64,000 nt of DNA, from NCBI GenBank assembly GCA_012841375.1, contig DUUV01000047.1, positions 1 to 64,000 of the forward strand, read 5' to 3'. Shown in pieces: positions 1 to 9,671 of the stretch. Under the pieces are notes generated by a model. It saw only the letters and a list, made by a program, of their open reading frames with translations. It searched no databases and was not told the origin of the DNA. How positions within the stretch are numbered: the first letter of the stretch is position 1; each line of letters starts with the position of its first letter. The translations under genes were made by a program, and so were the position numbers. Source of the stretch: Candidatus Fermentithermobacillaceae bacterium. Its GTDB lineage: Bacteria > Bacillota > Sulfobacillia > Fermentithermobacillales > Fermentithermobacillaceae.

Positions 1-250
1 CTTTGTTCCTCGGGGGTTGGGACGAACGCCTCGATTCCGCGATTGGCGAACGCATCCGTGTACATCCCGCTACTCATCGTAAACCCCGTGCCGAAGACCA
101 CCACTCTCTTGCAGCCCTTGACCTCGGCATACTTACAGGTCTCCTCCACAATGCTGATGAGAGGCAAGGGAGAGCGCGCCTGTACCCTGTCGAACACGAT
201 GTGCGCCGTGTTGCTGCCATCGTCGCGAATTGGGCTCCGGCCGCTGCCAT
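1..250 (-). pseudogene. Aspartate/glutamate racemase-family remnant (5'-truncated, frameshifted, runs off the left edge)
   Basis: Minus strand reads MAAAGAQFATMAA / NTAHIVFDRVQARSPLPLISIVEETCKYAEVKGCKRVVVFGTGFTMSSGMYTDAFANRGIEAFVPTPEEQ, racemase-like (NTAH, GTGFTM), with a 1-nt frame change near 213-215. Confidence 0.6.
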
Positions 251-255
251 CCGAA

Positions 256-999
256 CTACTCTCTATCCCAGTCCTGGTTGCGGGCCACTTCTCTGCCGAG
301 CTCCTCGAGTGTCAGGATCACGGGTCCCTTTGGGTCAAACACCCTGCGTGGCACGTCGTCGGGGATGACCTCAAGGATTCCCCCGAGCGTCAGTACCCGG
401 TTGTGAACCACCGAAAGCCTGATGTTGTTGTCCTTGCTGAGATGGGCCTTCCGAAGGTCCCTCTTGTACCTCTCAACAAAGGCTCTGTCGCCCTGGTATC
501 TTTGAGTAGGACCGAAGTGCTGGTCCCCATGATATTCGATAGCCCAGTAGAACTCCGGCACGTAAATGTCGTATTCCAAGTTCTGGCCCGTTTCGATGTT
601 ACGCAGGAAGTCTGGGCGGGCATGTCGGATCAGTATGACTCTCGGGGCGACCATCCACTCAAGAAAGAGCGCTGTCGTCTCCTCGCCCTTGAACGGTGCA
701 AGGTTCACCCTAATTCGGATTTGAGCAGCGATCTTGGTCTCGACATCCCGCGGAACGAGTGCCACAGGTCGCAACTTGTTACGACCCTTGATGAGGTCCA
801 TCCAGCCCAGCCTCTGAAGATTGCGCAAATGTTTGGCGAGATGCCTCGAGCCGAGGCCTGCTTCTTTTGCGAGAGCCTCAATGCAGGACGGTTGCTTGAA
901 CATGCTTTCTATGTAAATCGCTTTTTCGGTGAGAGGAAGCTCTCTGACGCCGGCCAGGTTTTCGATGATGAGCGTGTTAATGATGGCATTCGCCTCCAT
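256..999 (-). CDS. Winged-HTH protein with C-terminal PD-(D/E)XK / Vsr-like endonuclease-like region
   Basis: 247-aa ORF; N-terminal HTH-like region; C-terminal LEYDIYVPEFYWAIEYHGDQHF...RDLRK pattern typical of small nuclease folds. Confidence 0.6.
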   Translation of the reverse strand: MEANAIINTLIIENLAGVRELPLTEKAIYIESMFKQPSCIEALAKEAGLGSRHLAKHLRNLQRLGWMDLIKGRNKLRPVALVPRDVETKIAAQIRIRVNLAPFKGEETTALFLEWMVAPRVILIRHARPDFLRNIETGQNLEYDIYVPEFYWAIEYHGDQHFGPTQRYQGDRAFVERYKRDLRKAHLSKDNNIRLSVVHNRVLTLGGILEVIPDDVPRRVFDPKGPVILTLEELGREVARNQDWDRE

Positions 1000-1203
1000 T
1001 CGACGAAATAGACAGTGAGCGCCTGCCCATATTTTACCAACATCCCCATCTTACGACAAGCGGTCTCCCGAACGGACCGCAATGCTGATTGGAATTGGAG
1101 ATCTCGGCGAAGGTGCGTATCCGAGGCAGCGTCTTGCGGCCAAGGATGGGTCGATCTGAGGCGGTGTCTTACCGCCGAGGATGTTGCTCTGAGAAGGCTC
1201 GAC

Positions 1204-1448
1204 GAGGAAAGGCAACCGTCCGACTCCGGTCATGGACAAAAGGGAAGCGTTCGGAGTCGGATCACCGACAAAAGGGAAGTTTTCGGCCTGGCTCATAGTC
1301 AAAAGGGAAGCGTTCGGAGTCGGATCACCGACAAAAGGGAAGCTTTCGGCCTGGCTCATAGTCAAAAGGGAAGCGTTCGGAGTCGGATCACCGACAAAAG
1401 GGAAGCTTTCGGGCCTGGCTCATAGTCAAAAGGTAACCGTTCGACGCC
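1204..1448. repeat. Tandem repeat block: alternating 31/32-bp half-units (63-bp period) built on CAAAAGGGAAGCNTTCGG
   Basis: Units start at 1237, 1269, 1300, 1332, 1363, 1395, with degenerate flanking units at ~1206 and 1427. Confidence 0.9.
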
Positions 1449-1602
1449 GCCTCCGCCCACCGATGTTCGCGAACTGCAGCGCCGGCTGAAGGCCCAGGGA
1501 GTGCAGCTACTGAGCGAGGCGGATGAGAGCGCCACGGGACCGGCTCATTTCATGCTTGTGGACCCGGACGGCAACCCGATACTGGTCGACCAGCACGTTT
1601 GA
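1447..1602 (+). pseudogene. C-terminal fragment of a VOC/glyoxalase-family protein
   Basis: Frame ending at TGA 1600-1602 reads PPPTDVRELQRRLKAQGVQLLSEADESATGPAHFMLVDPDGNPILVDQHV*; no N-terminal half present; abuts the tandem repeat. Confidence 0.65.
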
Positions 1603-1604
1603 GC

Positions 1605-3452
1605 CTACTCGACTCCGACCAACAGGTAGAACCGGAGAGTCCCGCCCCTCGGTCTTCCCGCGGCAGGGTCGCCCAGGTCCGCCCACAGACTGGTGATTAC
1701 TAGTTTGACGCGAAGGCCCGCCGATTCGTCGGAGATGACCGTGTCCTCTGGCTCAAGCTCGACGTCTACCTCATCTCCGTACTTGTGCGCGAGTTCCTCG
1801 AGATAGTCATGCAGTGACCTTCGCCATTCCGGCGCGTCCTCGCGGATTACCTGAACATCCCAGGTCACTGTGTTGTACGTTACCTCAACCGGGCCTTGAC
1901 GCATAGAGACGTCGGGTCCGCTCCCCAACTCCGACGCGAAATCAAAGAAGTAGTCGTATCCGCCTAGGTCAAATGCCTCGCCTCGGGATTGATACCTGAC
2001 GTACTTGTGTCTTTCGGGAAATCCCACGTCGAAGTATTGGAAGCCGAAGACTTTATCGAACTCGCCGAAGTGGAAGTCCGCGGGGAGAAAACGGACATCC
2101 GTCAGCCGGTGGTTGTCCGCGAAGTAGAACAGGATTTCGGCGAATTCGCGGCGGTCCTCGACGGGCACCGGCTGGGTTGGATGGACGATGGTTCCTTCTC
2201 GCAGCATCCCGTACTTCGTGAGCAACGTCTCGAAACGCCTGTTTTGACTCCACATGGACACCGAGAAACTGCTCCACGGACCGATTACCGCCAGGGCCAC
2301 CACGATTGCGAGAGTAATGGGGAGGACTAGGCTCTTTTTCGGCTTTGCCGTGATTAGGTAGATCATGGCTCCCAGCACCCAAGCACCGAAAACCAGCACG
2401 TAGTACCGGTTCTCGGTCAGGCCGTAATGCCGGACCCTAATTCCTACGGAAGCGAACATCATGAGCGTCAGGGGGATGACGGCTTTCGGGAAGTAAGAAG
2501 AGAAGGCACGACCCCACTTATTGTCGCCCTCCAGCGGCCAAATGAAGTACAGTATCGCCGCTCCGGCCATCGAGTACCAGAGCACAAGGTGAGCGACCAA
2601 CCCGACAGGCCACACCCTGGTCAATAGGATCTTTGCGAAATAGACGTAGAGGATCAGCGTGTAGGCAGTGAGCAACGGAGTAATGACGAACAAGACAAGG
2701 TTCTTCAAGACCTTCGGGTAGTCTGCGGTGTCGCTCCCGATCGTCCCTCTGGGTATCCCGCCCATGAACAGAAACGGAGCCACCGTCACGGCCATAACCA
2801 GGAAAATGCGGATGTACGCACGGTAGGTCACGTTGAGCGAAAACAATGATGAGACCGTGAAAGTGATGGCTACCAGGCCGAGGAACAAGATCGCTGCGAA
2901 CAGGGCGGATACAAATGCGTGAGAGAACAGCCTGACGATGTACATCTCAAGGCTGCCCTTCCTGCGGAAGTGAGGTGCGACGAAGCAGGTCAGGGAGAGC
3001 ACCACACAAATGGCAAAGTGCCTGCTCATCGACACCACACCGAATTCATGGAGCAAGAGGAATGTGGCGCCGACAATAAGTCCTGCCACGGGGAGGGCCA
3101 TGAGGTTGGCGGTTAGCTCCTGATTTCTCCAGGGACTCTCTCCTGCATGGGGAGGTGTATTCCCGTCGGTTCCTGTGCTGCCCTCAGGACGGGCCGCACT
3201 GCCTTCGGCAGAGGAATCTATGTTCAGGCTATAACGACGTTCCCAGTACAGGATGGCGCACCAAGCAGCGAGGATACCGGAGAAAAGCGCCAACGACCAT
3301 CTCACCAACTGATCGTTCTTGTGGAGATCACCCGTGACCGCTGCTGACAGAGTGAGAGTCGCAGCCACACAGAGTAACACCGCAACCCAGAACCGGCGAA
3401 AGGTGGGTCTCGCGGTTTCCAGAATCCTCACAAGTGATCCCCTGAGGTTCAT
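1605..3452 (-). CDS. Multi-pass membrane protein, DUF4153-like
   Basis: Start MNLRGSLVRILETARPTFRRFW preceded by GGAGG; many TM segments; ORF track start at 3602 is longer than likely. Confidence 0.65.
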   Translation of the reverse strand: MNLRGSLVRILETARPTFRRFWVAVLLCVAATLTLSAAVTGDLHKNDQLVRWSLALFSGILAAWCAILYWERRYSLNIDSSAEGSAARPEGSTGTDGNTPPHAGESPWRNQELTANLMALPVAGLIVGATFLLLHEFGVVSMSRHFAICVVLSLTCFVAPHFRRKGSLEMYIVRLFSHAFVSALFAAILFLGLVAITFTVSSLFSLNVTYRAYIRIFLVMAVTVAPFLFMGGIPRGTIGSDTADYPKVLKNLVLFVITPLLTAYTLILYVYFAKILLTRVWPVGLVAHLVLWYSMAGAAILYFIWPLEGDNKWGRAFSSYFPKAVIPLTLMMFASVGIRVRHYGLTENRYYVLVFGAWVLGAMIYLITAKPKKSLVLPITLAIVVALAVIGPWSSFSVSMWSQNRRFETLLTKYGMLREGTIVHPTQPVPVEDRREFAEILFYFADNHRLTDVRFLPADFHFGEFDKVFGFQYFDVGFPERHKYVRYQSRGEAFDLGGYDYFFDFASELGSGPDVSMRQGPVEVTYNTVTWDVQVIREDAPEWRRSLHDYLEELAHKYGDEVDVELEPEDTVISDESAGLRVKLVITSLWADLGDPAAGRPRGGTLRFYLLVGVE

Positions 3453-3469
3453 ATGAGCCCTCCTGCCTC

Positions 3470-3655
3470 CTAGTCTTTGTTCCCCGTTTTCTTCCGGTAG
3501 TTGGCCAGCGCTATGTTGTGAGCGACAACCCCGACCAGGAGTCCTAGAGCCGGGCCGAACTGTATCTTGTTGAGGATGACCCCCAAGACAGTCCCGAAAC
3601 ACAACCCCAACGCAATATAAGTGCCGATCTCAGGCTTTCGCGGTTCTTTCTCCAT
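3470..3655 (-). CDS. Small glycine-rich membrane protein (61 aa)
   Basis: MEKEPRKPEIGTYIALGLCFGTVLGVILNKIQFGPALGLLVGVVAHN...; in a tight run with the DUF4153-like gene. Confidence 0.55.
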   Translation of the reverse strand: MEKEPRKPEIGTYIALGLCFGTVLGVILNKIQFGPALGLLVGVVAHNIALANYRKKTGNKD

Positions 3656-3736
3656 AGGTTCTCTCTCCCTAACGCGTGTGGTTATTGGAAAGTTCCATGA
3701 GAAAGTCCGTTACCCTCTACGGTTCCTTACGGATCC

Positions 3737-5026
3737 TTACGGAACGACGGAATCCATGTCGCAGGGATATTCCCTGACTTCCAGATCGAGAACCCGCTCC
3801 GGCTCCAGGTCTGCGCTCCTACCCTGGCGGATTGTCACCGTCTCGCTCCGACCATCCGACACGAACCTTTCGTCCGGGTACTCCTCAAACTCTCCCAGCC
3901 ACTTATCCAGCTCTTCCTGGGAGCCTCGGATCCTGGGGATCGCCAGCGGGTTGAACTTCCTAGAGAAGGGGGAAGGAGCGGGTTCGGCGCCGACCAGCAG
4001 TATCCCCTTGTTCACGTATTCCTGATCATCCCACGTGCCGGCAAGGAGGCTCTCGGTGGACCGCGGGTACCCTCCAAAAGGAAGCGCCAGAGACACCGGT
4101 TCGTATCCGCATATGCCCCTCACTTCGTTGACGAGGCTGCCGATTTCCCTGACCACAGCTTCCGGAGAAGCATATGCCAAGTTCGCATGGGTGCGAGTGT
4201 GGTTGCCTATCTCCATGCCGTTCTCCAGTAGGAACCGGAAATTCTCCTCGATCCGCGATGCGTCGCCAAACGGGTTTCCCGAGTTCACAAAGAACGTCGC
4301 CGCGTGCCCGAACTCCGGATGCGTCCGGGAGAACTCAAGTAGGATTCCCACGGCGCAATCGGGGTCCGGGATAAGTCCTTCATCGCCCTCAATCATGCGG
4401 AACTGGCCCCGGGTCCCGTCATCGAAGGTCAAGACAAGGGGGGCTTTCCCCGCCGGGACGCTTATGTTGCCGCTAAGGTAATCGCTTAGGAGCACAAGGC
4501 TGTATCCAAGGTCGTGGAACCGCTCAAGGTCGTTCCTGAGGTTGGACCTCGACCGCACCCACTCGGCTTCGTAGTCCTGCACATCGTGATACATGATTAT
4601 GGGGACCTTGCCGAGTTCGTTTACTCCGAGGCGGTAGAGTTCGCCATCATCCATCGGTGAGATCGTGCTGTCGCCCGGACCGTTGATCGTTTCACCGGAG
4701 CCATTGGACTCGCCGCTATCAGGCTCGTTGCCCGATCCGCCGCCTGTCCCAACACCTGATTCATAGTCAGATTTCTCACCGGAGTGCTTTCCCGGCTCGT
4801 CATCACCGGGTTGGAAACCAGGGTCCTTCCCTCCCGGGTCATTTCCGGGAAAACGGGCCTCCAAGCGCTCCCTCATCCCCGAGATGAAGTAACCGGCATA
4901 TCCGCTCGAGTGCAGGAGGAGTGCTCCTAGGATGACTGCGATTGAGCATATTCCCAACGACATCCACAGGCAACGCTTGGTCTGTTGCTTCGCCGTCTTC
5001 TGTCTGTCTCGGCGGCCACGTCTCAT
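3737..5026 (-). CDS. Polysaccharide deacetylase family protein, TM-anchored with low-complexity linker
   Basis: PIIMYHDV, LTFDDGTRGQF, GNHTRTHANL motifs; N-terminal TM and Gly/Ser/Pro/Asp-rich linker. Confidence 0.85.
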   Translation of the reverse strand: MRRGRRDRQKTAKQQTKRCLWMSLGICSIAVILGALLLHSSGYAGYFISGMRERLEARFPGNDPGGKDPGFQPGDDEPGKHSGEKSDYESGVGTGGGSGNEPDSGESNGSGETINGPGDSTISPMDDGELYRLGVNELGKVPIIMYHDVQDYEAEWVRSRSNLRNDLERFHDLGYSLVLLSDYLSGNISVPAGKAPLVLTFDDGTRGQFRMIEGDEGLIPDPDCAVGILLEFSRTHPEFGHAATFFVNSGNPFGDASRIEENFRFLLENGMEIGNHTRTHANLAYASPEAVVREIGSLVNEVRGICGYEPVSLALPFGGYPRSTESLLAGTWDDQEYVNKGILLVGAEPAPSPFSRKFNPLAIPRIRGSQEELDKWLGEFEEYPDERFVSDGRSETVTIRQGRSADLEPERVLDLEVREYPCDMDSVVP

Positions 5027-5192
5027 AAACCGGAACTCCTCTCGCCTTTGTCTCGCGCGTCAGGGACGGAGACATCAATACCATATGACGTCTATCCCGT
5101 ATGACGCGTATTCTGGGCAAGAGTTCCGTAGAAGTGCCTGGCAGAGACTCGAGTCTTGACCCGTGGCACGCCGTGAGTGGAATCCTTGCAGG

Positions 5193-6416
5193 TTAGGCGG
5201 CATCCACGCGTGGGTTTCCTGCCCTAACCAGAACCTTGTCTCCAAGCATCACCAGAGCCTGGACGGAGATCAAGAGCCCGGTTCCTAGGAGCAACCACTC
5301 AATCTTCACCGCATCGGCGAGCGGACCAAAAAGGAGCATTCCCAGAGGCATCATGCTACCGGATATCATCCCGAGAAGCCCGAACACTCTCCCGCGGAAA
5401 TCGTCCTCCACCCTCTGTTGGAGGATGACTGTGGAGGGGGCGTGGAATACGGGGAGGGACATTCCGCACACGGCCATCAACCCCAGGTAGACCCAGAAGA
5501 ACGGTACGAGCCCAAGGGCTACGGTCAGGATTCCGATGCTGAAGTTCGACAACACCATTGTATGGACCCGGTTCCTTAGCCCGCCCCAAACGGCCATGAC
5601 GATGCCGCCCAGTATCATCCCGCCTGAGAAGGCTATTTCGATCGCCGTGAGACGCCACACGTCCTCACCGAAGCTCCTCGCTACTTGGAGCGGGGTCAGA
5701 AAGGCGAGTGGGGTGACCAGGAGGAGGAAGGCGATGTTGTGGCCGAAGAATCTTATGAGATAGCTTTCGTTCTTGACGTAGGACAATCCGGTGCGCAAGT
5801 CATCCAGGTAGCTGCCGGAACGCGGAGCACTGGCCTTGGCGTGCGCAGGCACCTTGAGGGCGAAGGCGAGGATCAGGACTGCTATTGCGGCCGTCACTAC
5901 ATCGACCATGAACACGGACCCGATGCCTGCCCACGCCAGGAGCGCGCCGCTTACCATGGGCGACACCAGAGATACCGCAGAATGGATGCTGCTGTTGGTG
6001 GCGTTTACCTTCATGAGCTGGTCTTCGGGGACGAACTGGGGCAGTATGGCTCTCACCGCAGGTGACTGTACGGCCGAACCGAACGCCCGGATTGCCGAGG
6101 CCACGAACAGAAGCCAGAGCCCCTGGTGTCCTGCCCTGAACAGCAGGGCAAGGATCAGCGTCGCTACCGCTATCGATGAGTCCGAGACGATGATGAGAGT
6201 CTTCCTGGGATACCGGTCGGCCCACACTCCCGCGAAGGGCGATACGAGGAATGTTGGGACGAAGCCGCAGATTATCGATACGGCGACCATCGCGCCGGAC
6301 TGAGTCCGCAGGGTTATATACCAGGTGATGGCGTATTGAACCAGGGATGTCCCGAAGACGGAAATGGTCTGGCTGGCCAGGAAGAGTGCCGTCTGCTTTC
6401 TCCAGTCGGTCCGCAT
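5193..6416 (-). CDS. MFS transporter (MFS_3-like)
   Basis: 12-TM-like hydrophobic pattern; GVWADRYPRKTLII motif; start MRTDWRKQ with GGGAGG upstream. Confidence 0.85.
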   Translation of the reverse strand: MRTDWRKQTALFLASQTISVFGTSLVQYAITWYITLRTQSGAMVAVSIICGFVPTFLVSPFAGVWADRYPRKTLIIVSDSSIAVATLILALLFRAGHQGLWLLFVASAIRAFGSAVQSPAVRAILPQFVPEDQLMKVNATNSSIHSAVSLVSPMVSGALLAWAGIGSVFMVDVVTAAIAVLILAFALKVPAHAKASAPRSGSYLDDLRTGLSYVKNESYLIRFFGHNIAFLLLVTPLAFLTPLQVARSFGEDVWRLTAIEIAFSGGMILGGIVMAVWGGLRNRVHTMVLSNFSIGILTVALGLVPFFWVYLGLMAVCGMSLPVFHAPSTVILQQRVEDDFRGRVFGLLGMISGSMMPLGMLLFGPLADAVKIEWLLLGTGLLISVQALVMLGDKVLVRAGNPRVDAA

Positions 6417-6605
6417 GTGAGGATCGCCTCCCATCGTCGACAGCGGAAGTCACGCGAAGGGTCCGCAAGCCACGAAGGAAAGGATATCATATCGACGGGG
6501 TGCAGTGCACGTGTGGCCCGTATCGCGTTCCGAAGACGCCTTGCCAGTACAAAGAGAGGACAACCACGAGACGCCACAGAATGACCGAACCGGGGTGGTG
6601 GTGAA

Positions 6606-8123
6606 ATGAGTCCAAGGCGACTTGGGGACGTCCATCTGCGGAAACAGTTTCCCCTCATGGAATTGGGTTTGGAGAACCGGTCTCCTCTCCGTGACGCGCA
6701 CTCGGCGAACCGGCTCCCTCAGTTTGTCCAGGCGGTCTTCGTCGACCGAGACGGAACCATGGGAGGAACGGGCCGTTTCATCCATCCCAGGGACTTCGAC
6801 GTGTACCCCTTCACTCGTGAGGCCTTGGCTAACCTACGAAACGAAGGTTTCCTCCTGTTTGCCCTCACCAACCAGTATCGCATATCCAGGGGGGAGGCGA
6901 CGGAAGAGGACTTCCATCGCGAGTTTGAGGACCTTAAGCTGGACGGGGCCTACATTTGCCCTCACGATATCGACTTTCCATGTAACTGCAAGAAGCCGGC
7001 CCCCGGCATGCTGTTGCGCGCGGCGGAGGAACACGGTCTGGACCTCTCCCGGTGTGTGGTGATCGGCGACACCGGAGCGACGGATATGCTGGCCGCACAG
7101 GCCGTGGGAGCGACCAAGGTGTTGGTCAAGACGGGGTGGGGCGAATCATCCCTCGGCGAGTATCGGCACACCTGGGCCGATGTGGAGCCGGACTACATCG
7201 CCGGTGACCTTCTGGACGCAGCCAAGTGGGTCGTCGAGTTCTCAAGACAAAGAGGCATATGGTTGGGGTTCATCGATACGGTCAAGCGGGGAGCGTTCGG
7301 CATCGACGACGTCAAGCCACTCCACCAGGGTCTTGCGCCTGGCCTTTGCCACATCGTGGCGGCCATCGCTGCGAAAGTCCCGCCGGATGATTGGCCGCTG
7401 AGTCCAAAGATGGTTGTCGGCGCCCGCTGCGATACCACCGACCACCTCGATCCCGGCGACTACCGCGACCCCGGGGACCCCGGCGACGACTGTGCCCCCG
7501 GCCGTGGCCATCCGGTCCACTTCCTTGTCCCTCTTCTTGTCGATGGTCAGGAGACCACGTTTTGCTTCTCTTTTGTCCTAGAAGGCAACCGCTGGTTCTT
7601 AAGGCACATCGAAGGCATCGTCATCCCCATCACTCACGTCCCCGATTTGCCTGCCACCTCGTTTCCGGACCTACCTTCGGCGACCAAGGACTTCATGCGC
7701 GAAGAGATTGCTGCAAGCGAGAGGATCAGGCTGTGGGCCTTTCTCAAGGATAGGTTCGGTCCGGGCTTCGCGACGGACTGGTTCAAGGACGGCGTAGGCT
7801 ACGCCCTCGCAGCAAGGGCATGGATCCCGTTTCTTCCTCCTGAGCAGGCGTTCATCCTGTATGTATGTTGGGAAGAGACGCGGCTCCGGGGAGGAGAGGC
7901 CCATCTACTCGAGCTTACCTCATCCAGCGCGAGGATTTCCTTGAAGCCGCAATACCTCTCGGTATACGGACGCGCTACCCATCTCCGGGAGCAGATTTCC
8001 GCGGAGGATTATGAGGCCCTATGGGAAGCGATATGGAAGGACAGGGCCGCCCACGGTGGATGGCAGGTCGAAGTCAAGTATGAGACCACAGGCTGTACGC
8101 TGTTCTTTACGCGCCCCGGCTAG
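6606..8123 (+). CDS. HAD-IIIA (GmhB/HisB-N-like) phosphatase domain fused to a ~290-aa C-terminal domain of unknown function
   Basis: VFVDRDGTMGG, CPHDIDFPCNCKKPAPGML (Zn-binding pattern), VVIGDTGATDMLAA; C-terminal part unrecognised. Confidence 0.7.
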   Translation: MSPRRLGDVHLRKQFPLMELGLENRSPLRDAHSANRLPQFVQAVFVDRDGTMGGTGRFIHPRDFDVYPFTREALANLRNEGFLLFALTNQYRISRGEATEEDFHREFEDLKLDGAYICPHDIDFPCNCKKPAPGMLLRAAEEHGLDLSRCVVIGDTGATDMLAAQAVGATKVLVKTGWGESSLGEYRHTWADVEPDYIAGDLLDAAKWVVEFSRQRGIWLGFIDTVKRGAFGIDDVKPLHQGLAPGLCHIVAAIAAKVPPDDWPLSPKMVVGARCDTTDHLDPGDYRDPGDPGDDCAPGRGHPVHFLVPLLVDGQETTFCFSFVLEGNRWFLRHIEGIVIPITHVPDLPATSFPDLPSATKDFMREEIAASERIRLWAFLKDRFGPGFATDWFKDGVGYALAARAWIPFLPPEQAFILYVCWEETRLRGGEAHLLELTSSSARISLKPQYLSVYGRATHLREQISAEDYEALWEAIWKDRAAHGGWQVEVKYETTGCTLFFTRPG

Positions 8124-8229
8124 ACCGAAAGACACGCCATAGCACAGGTTTCCAAGAGGACAAGACTCACGCGATATCGAAGTCCTGTAAGAGGGGTTGC
8201 CTTGAGGTCAACCCATCCGCCACAGGGGG

Positions 8230-9495
8230 ATGAACATGTCAGAGGTCGCGATAACGCTCGTCATTCTTGCCGGGGCTTTGCTTCTGTTTGTCACGGAATT
8301 GGTTCCTCTCGGAATAACCCCGCTCATTGTGCTCTCAAGTCTGGCCGTCTCGGGTGTCCTTCCGGTCAAGGACGTGCTCACAGGCTTTTCGAACGACACG
8401 ACGATCATGGTTCTCTTCATGTTTCCGGTTGGTGAAGCTCTCTTCCAAACCGGCGTGTGTGACTTCATCGGCAGGAAAGTCATAAAGATGGCCGGCAAGA
8501 GTGAGGTGCGGCTTGTAGGGCTCATAATGCTCGCGGCCGCCGCGCTCTCGGCCTTCACGAGCAATACGGGAACCACCATCGTGATGGCTCCGTTGGTCGT
8601 TTCGGTAGCCCGTGAGGCCGGGGTAAGCGCCGGCGCTCTCCTTCTGCCGCTGGCCTTTGGAGCGTCGTTTGGAGGGATGCTGACCCTGGTCGGGACGCCT
8701 CCCAATGCCATTGTGCAGGGTGCATTGAGGCAAGCCACAGGCCAGTCCTTTGGGTTTTTCGATTTCGGGAAGGTATCGCTGCCCTTTGTGGCCCTGGCCG
8801 TCCTGTACATGATGTTCATAGGGAGAAAGCAGGTCCCGCAGAGGCTTCCGGCAGAGGCCCCATCCGCCGAGAAACACGAGTTCCGGAGTAACAAAATGGG
8901 CGTGTCTTTGCTGGTCCTCGCCCTGGTGGTAGTGGGGATGTTGTTCGAGAGCAGGCTTTCCTCATTCGGCCTCAGCCTTCCAATAGTCGCCATGATCGGA
9001 GCGGTGCTCACAGTCATTACAGGCTGCATCACGATGCCGGAGTTCACGGGAAGCATTGAGTGGTCCGCGGTTCTCCTCATGGGAGGGATGCAGCCCCTGG
9101 GGTTGGCAATGCAGAAGACCGGGGCCGCCGACATGCTGGCCGGGTTCCTCACTCGAGTAATCGACAGCCCGACTCCTTACCTGATGACGGGAATCGTTGT
9201 GTTATCCGCAGGTTTGCTGGGCCAGTTCATGTCCCACACTGCTGCGACCAGCGTCCTTGCTCCCGTATGCATCGCGATAGCCCGCCAGCTGGGAGTGAGC
9301 CCGGCACCGCTTCTTATGGGGCTGTGTCAAGCCACGTCCATAGCCGTGGCGACACCTATCGGCACACCACCCAATGTAATCGTCTATCACCGGGGAGGCT
9401 ACAAGTTCACTGACTTCGTCAAGACCGGACTGCCTCTCTTTATCTTGGGAGCTTTGATGCTGTCTGCCCTCATTCCCAGGATGTTTCCTTACTGA
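8230..9495 (+). CDS. SLC13 / ArsB-type permease
   Basis: SNTGTTIVMAPL, GTPPNAIVQGAL and GTPPNVIVYHRGGY repeats typical of SLC13/DASS. Confidence 0.85.
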   Translation: MNMSEVAITLVILAGALLLFVTELVPLGITPLIVLSSLAVSGVLPVKDVLTGFSNDTTIMVLFMFPVGEALFQTGVCDFIGRKVIKMAGKSEVRLVGLIMLAAAALSAFTSNTGTTIVMAPLVVSVAREAGVSAGALLLPLAFGASFGGMLTLVGTPPNAIVQGALRQATGQSFGFFDFGKVSLPFVALAVLYMMFIGRKQVPQRLPAEAPSAEKHEFRSNKMGVSLLVLALVVVGMLFESRLSSFGLSLPIVAMIGAVLTVITGCITMPEFTGSIEWSAVLLMGGMQPLGLAMQKTGAADMLAGFLTRVIDSPTPYLMTGIVVLSAGLLGQFMSHTAATSVLAPVCIAIARQLGVSPAPLLMGLCQATSIAVATPIGTPPNVIVYHRGGYKFTDFVKTGLPLFILGALMLSALIPRMFPY

Positions 9496-9671
9496 GGTCT
9501 ACAGTCCGGGGGCAAGGAATTAGGCCTCTGCCGGTCAGGTTGATCACAGGCCGGGTTCGGAGGAGTGTTTTCACCGTTCTGTGATTGTGGCAATCTATCG
9601 GTGACTGAGCCCTTGTTGGGGCCCCTAGTCCACCGGCGGTGAAGCCGGTCCATCGCGAGGGGAGACCTAAG

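Noticed and set aside
43-1011. 322-aa plus-strand ORF
   Set aside because: Antisense to the minus-strand wHTH/nuclease-like gene, which has recognisable motifs; shadow ORF of GC-rich DNA.
1237-1440. CRISPR-like array
   Set aside because: The alternating 31/32-bp units are themselves repeated; there are no unique spacers and no cas genes.
8208-9152. 314-aa minus-strand ORF
   Set aside because: Fully antisense to the SLC13-type permease; low-complexity composition.
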